DNA from: Sodiomyces alkalinus F11 | Lineage: Eukaryota > Ascomycota > Sordariomycetes > Glomerellales > Plectosphaerellaceae | Reading direction: 5' to 3' | NCBI RefSeq assembly: GCF_003711515.1 | Contig: NW_021167079.1 | Coordinates: 4,867,387-4,931,386, forward strand | DNA: 64,000 nucleotides | In this document: one piece after another, positions 54,795 through 64,000 of the stretch | Numbering within the stretch: position 1 is the stretch's first letter | How the letters are laid out: each line of letters starts with the position of its first letter | The notes under the pieces: generated by a model | Database searches by the model: none | Seen by the model: only the letters and a program-made list of their open reading frames with translations | Told to the model about the DNA's origin: nothing | Program-made: the position numbers and the translations under genes

Positions 54795-56199
54795 TCAGCA
54801 AACTTCCCACAGAGGCCGGGGCATGTCGTTCCGGAAGGGGTTGGCACGTCCCCGCTTCGGAATCGTGCTCTTGATGCCGACGTAGACGACTCTCCTGGGA
54901 GGCGACCCGGCCGTGACAGAGCGGGACTGGAGACCGTAGTAGGTGGAGAGCGAATGGATGAGCCAGCGCCTAAGATTCGAAACGACGGAAGAAACTCGTC
55001 AGCACGCATTGCTGCGGGGGGGTTACGGCAATTGGAAAGGGGGAGGGAGAGAGAGAGAGGAACGTACTTGAAGGGCGCCGTCTCATCGTCTCCCAGATCG
55101 TCAAACACCACGCCCGACTCGACGGCTCCCCCACTGCCGCCGACTTCCCTCGTCGCTCTCTTCCACCCACGCGCCGCCCTCGTCGCGGTGGCCGCCGCCT
55201 GGTTCTTTCGCCCGACGAAGACAATCTCCTCATCCTCGCTATCGAGGCCGTCGATGTCCGTCTCCTCATCCGCCGCGAGCGCCTCGGCCGCCCTCTGCCG
55301 CTGGGCGAACCCGCGCACGGGTTCCTCGAGGTGCTGCAGCCAGTTGCGCACGGCGGGGGAGCGCTTGGCGTAGTCGCGCAGGTCGCGGGGCACCATGCCG
55401 GCGCCGAGGCCGGTGGCGGACCCGTTGGCGAGCTGCTGCTTCTTGCGCCGGGCCTGCTGCGCCTGGTGCTTCTCGTCGAAGCGCTGTCGGAGGGGCGCTG
55501 CGGCGCCGCTCTTGGGCTCGCGGTCCCAGTAGGCCGCTAGGTGGTAGGGGACTTTCTGGACGGGGTGGGTCGGGTGGGGGGCAAAGTCGGAGGGGAGAGG
55601 GGGCTGGACGTTGGGAACGTGGATGAGGCGATCTGTGGAGACGGCGTGCACATTAGTGAAAACAGGTTGTGGCGTAGTCTGCCCGTCTGTTCTTGAGTGG
55701 GAATTGGATTGGGATCTATCTCTCAATGGAAAGGTATGGGTCTGCATGTAGCCCCAGCAAGTAGAGACGGACCGTTCTCCCAGCGACGGCGCTGACGACT
55801 CCCCTCGTGGCCCTTGAGGAGAGCCTCGCGCGTCTTCTGGCTGTCGCGACAACTCGGCGGCCGTCGGATGGGATCTTTCGGCGGCGCATCGATGGCAATG
55901 GTGACGGAGCGATGGGGGATGGTGGTTTGCGCATGCTGTAGGCGCGCGGCCTCGTCGAGCGGAATGGTGAGCGGGCTTCCGGTACCACGCGCGATGGGAC
56001 TGACGCGCAACGATTGGAGGGCCGAGAGAGTCCACGCCTCGATGTCTGCAAGCCGGGAGCTGGACTGAAGGTAGCTCGGGGTCTGCGGGAGCACCACCAC
56101 GGATGGTTGGGGGGGAGGCGAAGGCGGCGATGCTACGTCCGTGAGCCCATCCGCGGGGTCCAGGTTGGGTGGAGGGGGGACTGCGCTGTAGATGGCCAT
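54795..56199 (-). CDS. R3H-domain protein with R3H-associated N-terminal domain, three exons
   Basis: Exons (minus) are 55773-56199, 55068-55632 and 54795-54969, giving 388 aa. The N-terminus MAIYSAVPPPPNLD and the block LRVSPIARGTGSPLTIPLDE, then SCRDSQKTREALLKGHEGSRQRRRWEND and LIHVPNVQPPLPSDF, match the R3H-associated domain of fungal proteins. After an acidic stretch (DEETDIDGLDSEDEE) the last exon provides the R-x3-H core as RWLIH, then STYYGLQSRSVTAG and VVYVGIKST. R3H folds bind single-stranded nucleic acid, so an RNA- or DNA-linked nuclear role is inferred. Exon 3 begins at the codon just before RWLIH, and the phases agree. Confidence 0.85.
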
Positions 56200-57171
56200 G
56201 ATGCGCCGATGCTGGTCACGATATGCCGGTTTATGATCTCTAAAATGGTGGAATGGGTGAAGCAGGAAAAAGAAGCAAAAAAAAACCCCCCCAGACCACG
56301 TCCCAAACTATACGACCGCGAACGAGAAAGAGAATCTAGGTATGGAATTGAATGTCGTCCTGTTCGCCGGGATAAAGGGAGGTGTAGGACGCTGAGGAGG
56401 AGGACAGGTGGGAGAACCCCCGAGCCCCGAGTTGCAGTGGGTTCGTGGCCTTTATCAGGGCATGCGTAATTGCACCGTCCACGTAATACAGTGTAACACT
56501 CCGTGAAGTGCTCAGTACACCCCTGAATTGGAGGCTCCAATACACTGATGCACGCGGCGGTGTGCACTGTAGGCGTACTGTACGAACGCGTTCTTACCTG
56601 TAATAAGCCTTGTAGAGGATGTACAGTACTCCGTAACTTACCCGCACTAGTCCAGGCATCCGGCGACGAGTCACACTCAGGTTTCTGTATGTATAATGTA
56701 TCCGTACTTCTGCAGCGGTATCTCTCTCCAAGTACCTTGTCGAACAGGGAACCTTTTCCCCTTCCAGGTTATTATCTATGTTCAAGTACCTAGTGTACAT
56801 CAGTTTCTGGGTGGCAGCCTGGGGCATTGGGAGGTGGTGGAGACGGTGGCCTCTGACTGACTCGACACAGTAAACTCGCTTCTTCGCTGACTCGTGGTCA
56901 TTGAGCATAGACATGGATGGATGAATGTAATTAAGAGTTGATCCAGGCAGGGCAATATGGCCCGAGTTCACCTCCTAAGAGAATCTCACGAATAAAGTTC
57001 CGGGTCTCTGCTTCGACCAGACACGTGGGATGAAAGCGACACGATGAATGGCAAGTTAACCTGTGGTATAAATACAGTACGGATGGTATTCCTACGTACG
57101 GTGGATTACAGAGGCTCATGCTGGCAATAGCCTTACCAAGCAATTACCGAGTCATTCATCCATCAATCAAA
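56200..57171. other. Intergenic DNA, no gene seen
   Basis: R3H gene promoter and tRNA upstream region. Only short frames without family resemblance. TACTCCGTA and CAAGTACCT words recur. Confidence 0.45.
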
Positions 57172-57260
57172 CTCCCTGTGGTGTAGTTGGCTATCACGTT
57201 CGACTGTAATTGGACTCTGTTTCAATCGAAAGGTCACCGGCTCGATTCCGGTCGGGGAGA
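57172..57260 (+). tRNA. tRNA-Tyr (GTA) with 15-nt intron
   Basis: Acceptor CTCCCTG pairs with CGGGGAG (one G-U), with the C1-G72 pair characteristic of eukaryotic tRNA-Tyr. The anticodon stem is TTCGA/TCGAA, and anticodon GTA is at 57206-57208. A 15-nt intron (57210-57224) follows position 37. The T-arm is ACCGG-CTCGATT-CCGGT; the T-loop begins C rather than T. Confidence 0.92.
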
Positions 57261-57286
57261 ACACCACAGCAAGCTCAGCTTGTGAA

Positions 57287-57299
57287 TTTTTTTTTTTTT
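57287..57299 (+). terminator. RNA polymerase III T-run terminator for tRNA-Tyr
   Basis: Thirteen consecutive T, 26 nt beyond the tRNA-Tyr 3-prime end. Confidence 0.75.
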
Positions 57300-57737
57300 C
57301 GTTGTTTGATTTCGTTTTTTTCCCCTCTCTTCTGAAAACGTAACCAAATTAACAGCAAGCTGCAAATTTGCCTTTCGTGTCCGACTGTCTCATCAACTCG
57401 GACTATGAATAGGTGAGGCCCTGCCGGGGGTAGTCGAGTAACTTAGTTATACGGTCAAGGCGACTCGACATAGATTAGAGGCAAGTAGCAATTGATTCAA
57501 CACTGCAACGTGCTCTCAGCCCGACGCGGTTGATCGTATTTGAAATTCACGCTGGTATTTACATGTATTTACATATAGATGCTATTATACACACCTTCCT
57601 GGTGTCCGATATCTGTTTGATACCGTATGATCGTATCATGCAGAAATTGCCGAAAAATCAACGAAACAAAACCCATCGTCGCTAAGAAACCTCCCTCGTG
57701 TTCGCGTTCATGTCATCGTAGAACGGGCATCACGTCC
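57300..57737. other. Intergenic DNA
   Basis: Between tRNA-Tyr and the 3-prime end of the small membrane protein gene. Nothing recognised. Confidence 0.5.
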
Positions 57738-58232
57738 TCAATATCTCCCCCTGCTAGGTCGTCGCGGACTCCTCGAATAGTCATGGATGACCACAGGAGG
57801 CGGGGCCGATATGCTCGAGGATCGACGCCGGCTGCGGCTATGCCGATGAGGGGAATGGTGGCGGTGATGGTGGTGATGGTGGCGGTCCTTGTCGCGATAC
57901 CAGGGCTCGGGCTCCCGAGGGCGGGCGCCCAGGTTACAGAGGGAGCGGATGATCCACAGGAGGAGCAGGGTGCCGACGATGGAACCGATTACGATGCCCG
58001 CAATCGCGCCGCCGCTGAGGTTATCGGCGCCGCGGCCGCCGCCGCCGCCTCCCGCGGGTACTTCGGTGACGGTGACTGTTGCGGGGGAACCGTCTTGGCG
58101 CACCACGAGGGTTGGGTGGTTGACGGTGGACGTGCAGCCCGGGGCGACGTCGAGGTCTGCATTGTCGTCACGTCTCTTCAGGGGCCAAGAAGGACCGGCC
58201 TGGACGATGGGTAGAATAACATGAGGAGGCAT
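57738..58232 (-). CDS. Small single-pass membrane protein with His/Arg-rich tail
   Basis: Single exon, 164 aa from the ATG at 58232, the first ATG in a frame that stays open further upstream. A short N-terminal region with ATVTVTEVP and a Gly run leads to a strong membrane helix, SGGAIAGIVIGSIVGTLLLL, at about 70-92. Then comes a basic cytosolic tail rich in His, Arg, Ser and Asp (DRHHHHHHRHH, RSRRRSSS). The layout (short ectodomain, GGAIAGIVIG helix, charged tail) recalls a common filamentous-fungal family of single-span proteins with no known function. No cleavable signal peptide is evident. It could be a surface sensor-like protein; this is inference from layout only. Confidence 0.7.
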   Translation of the reverse strand: MPPHVILPIVQAGPSWPLKRRDDNADLDVAPGCTSTVNHPTLVVRQDGSPATVTVTEVPAGGGGGGRGADNLSGGAIAGIVIGSIVGTLLLLWIIRSLCNLGARPREPEPWYRDKDRHHHHHHRHHSPHRHSRSRRRSSSISAPPPVVIHDYSRSPRRPSRGRY

Positions 58233-59730
58233 GGTTGGGATGGCGAGTCGTGACTCGTGACTCGTGACCACGGGGGTGTCTGCTGCTCGCCGGGAGTAGC
58301 CTGTAGGTTTGGGTTTGATAGGTTGGCGACGGAAGGACACGGGAGCCGGGATATCCAAGGGCAACGAAACGTATTATGGGCCGTCGGAGCAGTAGTCCAC
58401 CGCTGTTAGTCTCGCTGAACGGGTGTGACCGAGCCTACATCTGGGGAATGAGAGGAGTATGAGAAGAGTTTAAGTAGGTACCACCATTCTCAACCTCTCA
58501 TATACACTTATAGTCCATACAAAGGAGAAGGAGAAAAGGAAAAGGGAAAGGAAAAGGAAAAGTGATGGCATGGTGAGGAATCGGGGCGTCATTGGAACGT
58601 CAACTCGGTCCATTCTAGACCCCAGACCCGCGTTCGAACTTTCGGACCATCAACTCCAGACAAGAAGTGTGACAAGGGGTGTAAACGCGGTGCGATTGTC
58701 TTCAGCTCGTTGAGCCGTTCGTCATGATGGGGAGGGAGAAGCTTTCAACTCCAGGCCTGATTGGGCTCGAGGGCCATTGCTTCAGGGCCGTTTTGGCCTG
58801 CATGTGAACTTTCGAGGAAAATGTCTTGTGGATCAGCTCAGTTTACCCGCAGAGTTCAATTGCTTGCATATGACGTAATTTGTGACGTCGTCGTCTCTGT
58901 GCCCCTGTATACCTTAGGTAGCCATTCATGAAGCGGAAGTCACCACCCAAGTTGATCCCACCACTCAACCACAACCCCCGCCCAAACCCCTCCCAACCCC
59001 CAGCCACGCGACTAATTCGTACATCCCTTGAACGCTTTGTTCGATCTTCCATTGTCCCGAATAGTCCTGATACCACATGCCATAATGCCTCGTGCTAATT
59101 AACTGTCATTATCACGCATTTCTCCGTTCTTCCAATCCGATTTTCAACCACGGAGCTTTACCGCATCGAATTTATCTTCGGAATGACAATTTTGTGTTTA
59201 CAGGACTTGGGGGATAGAAAGGCGTATAAAGGAATCTGGTCGGCGGAAAATGCCAGTGCGGCGCAGCACCCAGGGGCCAGACTCGGTCAACTTGAGTCCC
59301 TGACAATCATATCCGTATTGGCTGCAATGCGACAGGAAAGGACTTTGGGGAACAGACATATGAACCCCATGTCCGAAAAGAGTCCAGCCAGTGCTGTCGT
59401 TGGGCCGTTCATCCACCATTATTCAATCTAAAAGCTCAGTGCCTTGCAGGTATACCGTATGGCGACCAATTACTGGTTCGTTTACGACTTTTGGATAAGA
59501 TGGGAGGCTTGGAACCAAAGAAAGGCTCGAGAGTAAAGCCACCAAAGAATTGAGGCTGTAGGGAATTTGATAGTCTATAGTTGGTGTGGTCGGCGTTGGA
59601 CCTCATTACTTAATTATGGCTGACTTGAGCCTCAACTCCTCACCTTCTTTGCCCTGCACTTATTCTCTCTTCCTCTGTCGTCACCAGCACCGGTGTAAGT
59701 GACAACACTGGCAAGTCTGCAACAATCATC
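58233..59730. other. Intergenic DNA (1.5 kb), no gene seen
   Basis: Purine-rich run near 58520-58563. Short frames only. Confidence 0.45.
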
Positions 59731-60047
59731 ATGACTACGGATACCATTTGGCAACCCGGCCTCACTGCCGCCGCTCTTGGGCGTCGCGATCGCGTACATC
59801 TTCCTCCGAGCTATCGTCCACCTCACCCAGGGGGCGCAGGAACCGCCCGCCGTCCCCTTCTCCATCCGGACCATCCCTTATCCCTTACCTCTGCGTCTCC
59901 CCGGAAGCCGTATCTACGTCGTCAACTCGACCGCCCTCATCCCCGTGGTCCAACGTCAGTTCCGCACCGTCGCTTTCACGCCCCTCGAGGCGAGGGCCGC
60001 CGAACATGTCATGGGCGTCAGCAAGGCCCGGCCTGGAAGTAGGTAAT
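59731..60047 (+). pseudogene. Broken 5-prime end of a cytochrome P450 gene
   Basis: From ATG 59731 the frame reads MTTDTIWQPGLTAAALG. The homologous text then continues in another frame as LLGVAIAYIFLRAIVHLTQ (membrane anchor), EPPAVPFSIRT and RLPGSRIYVVNSTALIPVVQ, then FRTVAFTPLEARAAEHVMGVSK before a stop. This is the N-terminal membrane anchor and first beta region of a fungal CYP7-like P450. A one-base frameshift lies near 59778, and about 35-40 residues between EPPAV and RLPGS appear missing. No I-helix, ExxR or heme-binding segment follows in the next 600 bp. The remnant belongs to the same broad type as the P450 at the right edge of the window, in opposite orientation. Confidence 0.7.
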
Positions 60048-60642
60048 CACTCAACTCTTTTTCCCTCGAGGGCGGACAAAACGTTTGGAAAACTTCCCGC
60101 TGTCAGTACATACAGGGTGATTCCCACTGAGCGAGGTTTTGGTTTTGTTTTGTACGGAGGTTCGATGGGGCCCGGGGGTCCATTGGCGGTGGGTCGGTGA
60201 GCGCTCGTTTGTCTCGGTTCGTCATACGGGCGCATGGGGACTCAATGGTGGAGGCATCTAATGACACTATCTAGCCTTGGAACGCATATGAGATTGGTGG
60301 GACGCTGGCTGGGATCGGGAACCCGGAGTCTTCATCAACCCCGAGACGGCACGAAGACATTTTTAGGAACACCGGGTGGGTAGATAGCACAGGTATTGGT
60401 TTCTGAACAGGACGAGCTGGGGCCAATTCCAGACCCCCAGCCCACTAAGCCAATGCTGTTATTATTATCTACTACCTGCTGTACTTCCCTGTACATTTTC
60501 TCGTACAGTATAGAGTAAGTACATGTCAAGTATCATAAGGTAGGGTAGGGGGAAAGGGGGTATAAGCGAGAGTTGAGAGAGAGTTGAGAGACAATATAGC
60601 CAAACCGACAAAGAAGTTGAGAGAACCTGGAGAGACCTAGAC
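60048..60642. other. Intergenic DNA
   Basis: No P450 continuation and no other gene seen. Confidence 0.5.
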
Positions 60643-62350
60643 CTATAGAGTATCCATGTTGAACTGGGTCCTCAGCTTCTCGCCGTACCGCAGAATTAGG
60701 AAAGGCACTGGAATAAACGCAGTCGCGATGAAGCCGAGCAGGGAGTTTCCCCAGCCCAGTCCCAACACGTCGTACATTTCCAGGGCGCACAGCGGCAGGA
60801 CGGCACCTGCAATGGATCGGATGATGGTGTTGGCGGCAAGGGCCGAGGCAGAGTACATGGTGTAGGCATCGACCAGATACATGGTGATGGTTATGAAGCA
60901 GAGGATGTTGCCTTTTTGGTGTTGCCCGCAAAACTCGTCAGCAATTTTTTAATTTTTTTTGGTGTAGCGCTGCAATTACATCAAGGAAGCATTTGACAAG
61001 ACTCGTCTCGTACGTACCGACTCCAATAACTGTCAAGCCCATAATAGGCCCCATCCAGTGCGTCTCATAGTCGGCCGTCCATCCGTAGATGAAGAACCCG
61101 ACCGGTAAGAGGATGGCCCCATGGGGTAGCAGCTTCAACCTGATCTCCGGTTTCACATGGCCGTTCTCGTTCTCATGCCCGCCGACGTCCTCTTCGGCCT
61201 GCAGCTTCTTCATGGCCTTGACGTCCCTGGAGGTGTCGACCGAAAACCAGGCCATGCCGATCATGGATCCCACGCCGAGTCCCAGATACACCAGACCAAC
61301 GTCGCTCGTGCTGAAGCCATAGGAGCGCTGGAAGACGAACGGCACCGACGTGAAGAGGATGTACAAGTACCCGTACACCAGGACCATGTACAGGGCAAAG
61401 ACGGTGCAGATGGGCGAGAACAGGAGCAGCTTCAGGGGCCGAACGACGGTCAGCAGGACGAGGTCCTTCTCCGTGAGCCCCTTATCCAAGCGAGACCGGA
61501 GCGCCGGGTTCCCCGTCTCCCTCCGCAGCCTGCGGGCCTTCCGGTCGAGGAGGACGGGCGCGTAGGTCTCGCGCATCAGCAGCAGCATGGCGACGACCAG
61601 GAAGCCGCTCACGGCGGCGACGACCCAGAAGACCCAGCGCCAGCCTTTCTGCTCCTGCAAGACGCCGCCGATGACGGGGCCCAGCACGGGGCCGAGCAGG
61701 GGCCCGATGCTGAAGACGGACATGGCGGCGGCGCGTTTTTCCTGCGGGATCATGTCGGCGATGCTGCCGCCGCCGTTGGTCAGCGGGCAGGCGCCCATGG
61801 CGCCGGCCAGGAAGCGGAAGGCGATGAGGGAGTCCAGGGTCGGGGCCAGGGCGCAGCCCACGGTGAAGGCGACGAAGCACAGGTTGCTGACGTGGTAGAC
61901 GGGCAGGCGGCCGTACAGCTCGGAGAGCGGGGCCATGAGCATGGGCCCGAAGGCGAAGCCGAGGACGTAGACGGAGACGACGAAGGCGGCGAGCTCCTGG
62001 TTCGAGCTGCCAAAGTCGACCATCAGTTGCGGGACGCCGGGGGCGAAGATGGACGAGGCGAGGGGGGTGACGAAGGTGAGGAAGCTGATGAGGCCGCAGT
62101 TGGTGTATTTCCTCCATGCCGGCCAGTTATAGGGGTTCTCGGGGTCGTTGTCGCCGTCCCACCATACTGTTGTGTCGTCATGTCGGTTGAGCTGTTGCTG
62201 ACTTGTGAGGTCTTTGTCGTTTTCGTTTGAGTTGGTTGTTGTTATCTTCTCCTCAACAATGTGATTTTCCGGAGTTTGTGAGTTGGCTTCTTGTGCCGCA
62301 ACGCCGTTACTCCCCTCTGCCCCTGGGAGAACGCTGTCGGGGGCCTTCAT
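60643..62350 (-). CDS. MFS transporter, drug:H+ antiporter type (DHA1), two exons
   Basis: Exons (minus) are 61018-62350 and 60643-60911, giving 533 aa. The intron (106 nt, GTACGT donor, AAAAG acceptor) restores LTVIGVGNILCFITITMYLVDAYTMYSASA. The N-terminal 65 residues are polar, then WWDGDNDPENPYNWP, the usual start of fungal DHA1 proteins. Membrane helices follow with motif A as PLSELYGRLPVYHVSN, and GPVLGPVIGG (motif C, antiporter) in helix 5. The central loop (LDRKARRLRRETGNPALR) is cytosolic. Such proteins expel toxicants or metabolites. It lies between a P450 relic and an apparently intact P450, so a shared detoxification or metabolite role is possible but unproven. Confidence 0.9.
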
Positions 62351-63004
62351 GGTCGTTTCAATGTTCCTATATAAAGTAGGAACACTATCCCCCGGGGTAT
62401 GGGCTAAGAAATATTTAAGTAAAAAAGAATATCACGCCACAAAGCGAAAATTGAAAGGAAAGAAAGAAAAGGAGAATGAAGCAGAAAATGCCGCCCAAAG
62501 AGAATATCGAACGAAGGGAAAGAAGACGGGATCGGAGTTGACCGGGGCCGGGGTTGCGGCTAACGTCAAAATAAAAGAAAAGAAAACAAAACAAGAAAAA
62601 GAAAAGAACAAAGAACAAAGAACCAAAAGAAGGGAAATAGTTTCAATCAATGTCCGGTCTTTGCGCCTGTCAGAGTCGCCATCCTTGAACCACATGCCAT
62701 TTTGTCCAATCCGTTTGAGTCCCGGGGCCGAGGCCGCGGACCTCTGCCGGTGGGCCCGGAGCCGACGAGATGAGCCAATCTCGTCTGGGCCTTACGAAAT
62801 GCGAACCCGAGGGGAAAACGGATCCGAACCCGGAGATTAGAACAAGACATCTTTTTTTTTTTTTTTTTTTTGCATTTTTCGCCTTTCTCATTAAAAGCAA
62901 ACTACCCGTAACCATGGACCGAGACTGTGACCCTGGTTCTCTCCGCTTTCCAGACTCGCCCTCAACCCACTTCAGCCCACATACACTCTTCAACCCACCG
63001 GGTT
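62351..63004. other. Intergenic DNA
   Basis: MFS promoter and the P450 3-prime flank. Long A- and T-rich runs at 62570-62640 and 62850-62870. No gene recognised. Confidence 0.5.
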
Positions 63005-63852
63005 TCATAGTTTCCTGATTAAAATAGTCTTGGTGGGATCAGGGACCGACTAGTGAAATGTCATTATAAGAGCAACCCCCGAGACAGATAAAGAATTGGA
63101 TGAGGAAAGGGTGTGTGTGAGGGTGAGGGAGTTGAGTGGCCGAAAATTAAGTAAAAAGAATTTTTTCAAAAGAAAATAACTCACCTGCCCAGAAAACTCG
63201 AGATTCTTATATCTCTCCGTCACACCCTCGGGCAACCGGACCTCGTAATCAAGAAGAAAGGTTGCCATGATCATTTTGATTTCGTTCGCAGCGAAGAACC
63301 GTCCGGGGCAGGCATGCCGTCCATATCCGAACGTCAGGCTCGACGCCCCGACGCTTACAAACTGCGCGTTGGCCACCGCCTCGGCCGCCTTGACGCCGGA
63401 CCCGGCCTGGTCCTTGGCCTGTCGCATCTTGTAGAACCGCAGCGCGTCGAAGACGTGGGGTGCCGGGAATAGGTCCTCGTCGAAGGCGACGTCGCCGGCC
63501 GGTAATTCGATGACGACGCCCGCCGGGATGACCTGGCCGTTGGACAGAGTGAAGGGTTTGAGGACTTTGCGGTTGAAGGAGGCTGTGGGAGCACGAGGGA
63601 AGAGGCAATGGTCTGTCAGCGCAGCGCTTCACAGAAGGGAGTGGGATGGAAACGCACTGGCTGCTATGGGATAGTAACGTAGAATTTCTCGGAGGAAGCT
63701 ATCCAGTTTCCTCATTTTCTGCATGGCCAGACTCGTGAACTGGCCTCCGCTCGCAGATAGTGCCTGCTGGACATCCTCGCGAAGCATCGGAGTGAGCTCG
63801 GGCATGGCAGCGAGAGTATAGATTCTGGGATTCTTCAGTACGCTTCCTGGAT
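63005..63852 (-). CDS. Cytochrome P450 (3-prime part; gene continues beyond the window)
   Basis: Exons visible (minus) are 63658-63852, 63185-63582 and 63005-63049. The first starts mid-gene at an acceptor (GGCAG at 63853-63855). The text reads DPGSVLKNPRIYTLAAMPELTP, then MRKLDSFLREILRYYP with the ExxR pair as EILR. FNRKVLKPFTLSNGQVIPAG and FDALRFYKMRQ (the PERF-like region) follow, then the heme-binding FGYGRHACPGRFFA with the axial Cys. The last exon encodes SVPDPTKTILIRKL. The sequence resembles fungal CYP7/prostacyclin-synthase-like P450s; the substrate is unknown. A methionine codon at 63859 lies in the intron acceptor and is not a likely start. The upstream exons with the membrane anchor lie past 64000. 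Confidence 0.85.
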
Positions 63853-63904
63853 CTGCCATGGCAGTGGAGGGGAAAATGAAAAAGATAAAAGGAAAAAGAT
63901 AAAT

Positions 63905-64000
63905 GAAAAAAAGAGAAAAAAAAAGAGAAAAAAAAAGAGAAAAAAAAAGAGAAAAAAAAAGAGAAAAAAAAAGAGAAAAAAAAAGAGAAAAAAAAAGAGA
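63905..64000. repeat. GAGA(A)8-9 minisatellite in a P450 intron
   Basis: An AGAGAAAAAAAA-type unit is repeated to the end of the window. On the gene strand it forms a long polypyrimidine tract upstream of the intron acceptor at 63853. Confidence 0.8.

Noticed and set aside
61157..62230. Plus-strand open frame of 357 codons
   Set aside because: Antisense shadow of the MFS transporter; composition is Gly/Glu/Gln repeats without domains.
63853..63859. ATG at 63859 as the start of the P450
   Set aside because: Starting there would lose the membrane anchor and half the fold. The same bases form a good intron acceptor with a long pyrimidine tract upstream.

Overview
The window is nuclear DNA of a filamentous ascomycete, most likely a Sordariomycete. 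Most genes have short introns (about 45-250 nt) with GTRNGT donors, CTRAC-like branch sites and CAG/TAG acceptors. Coding codons strongly prefer C or G in the third position. The genes found (a class II-type peroxidase, a siderophore transporter, LYC1, a DDB1 orthologue, a fungal SDR and a CYP7-like P450) fit Pezizomycotina. I rebuilt exon structures by splicing conserved protein blocks. 21 protein genes, 3 convincing tRNA genes, 1 degenerate tRNA-like locus and 3 broken genes are supported.

Layout. 0.4-9.3 kb: an enoyl-CoA hydratase-like gene (+) converges on a short-chain dehydrogenase (-), followed by coatomer beta-prime SEC27 (-) and mannitol-1-phosphate dehydrogenase (-). 9.3-15.1 kb: about 5.9 kb with no supported gene. 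15.1-18.4 kb: a small Dabb-fold protein, a decayed gene carrying two giant G runs, and a tight cluster of three tRNA loci. 19.5-30.9 kb: LYC1-type lysine acetyltransferase, a 30-N gap, chaperonin CCT1 (-) divergent from prolyl-tRNA synthetase (+), a secreted cysteine- and alanine-rich protein with a poly-Glu tract, and the Rieske protein. 31.7-41 kb: DDB1, a GNAT acetyltransferase, and an XPF/ZIP2-like presumed meiotic protein. 41.5-48.7 kb: a secreted class II-type heme peroxidase, a WRAP53/SWT21-like WD protein and a PQ-loop membrane protein. 51.4-58.2 kb: a siderophore transporter preceded by SREA-type GATA sites, a fragmentary coding remnant, an R3H protein, tRNA-Tyr and a small single-pass membrane protein. 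59.7-64 kb: a broken P450 5-prime end, an MFS drug-type transporter and the 3-prime part of an apparently intact P450 running off the right edge.

Most of the window is core housekeeping: secretion (SEC27), protein folding (CCT1), translation (ProRS, tRNAs), respiration (RIP1) and chromatin/repair (DDB1). The accessory features are the iron-regulated transporter, the peroxidase, and the P450/MFS corner, which looks like a small detoxification or metabolite locus with gene turnover. I found no convincing new multi-gene system. The observations most worth a second look are the tRNA cluster with its extended-hairpin member, the decayed G-tract gene, the P450 relic beside a related P450, and the SREA sites.
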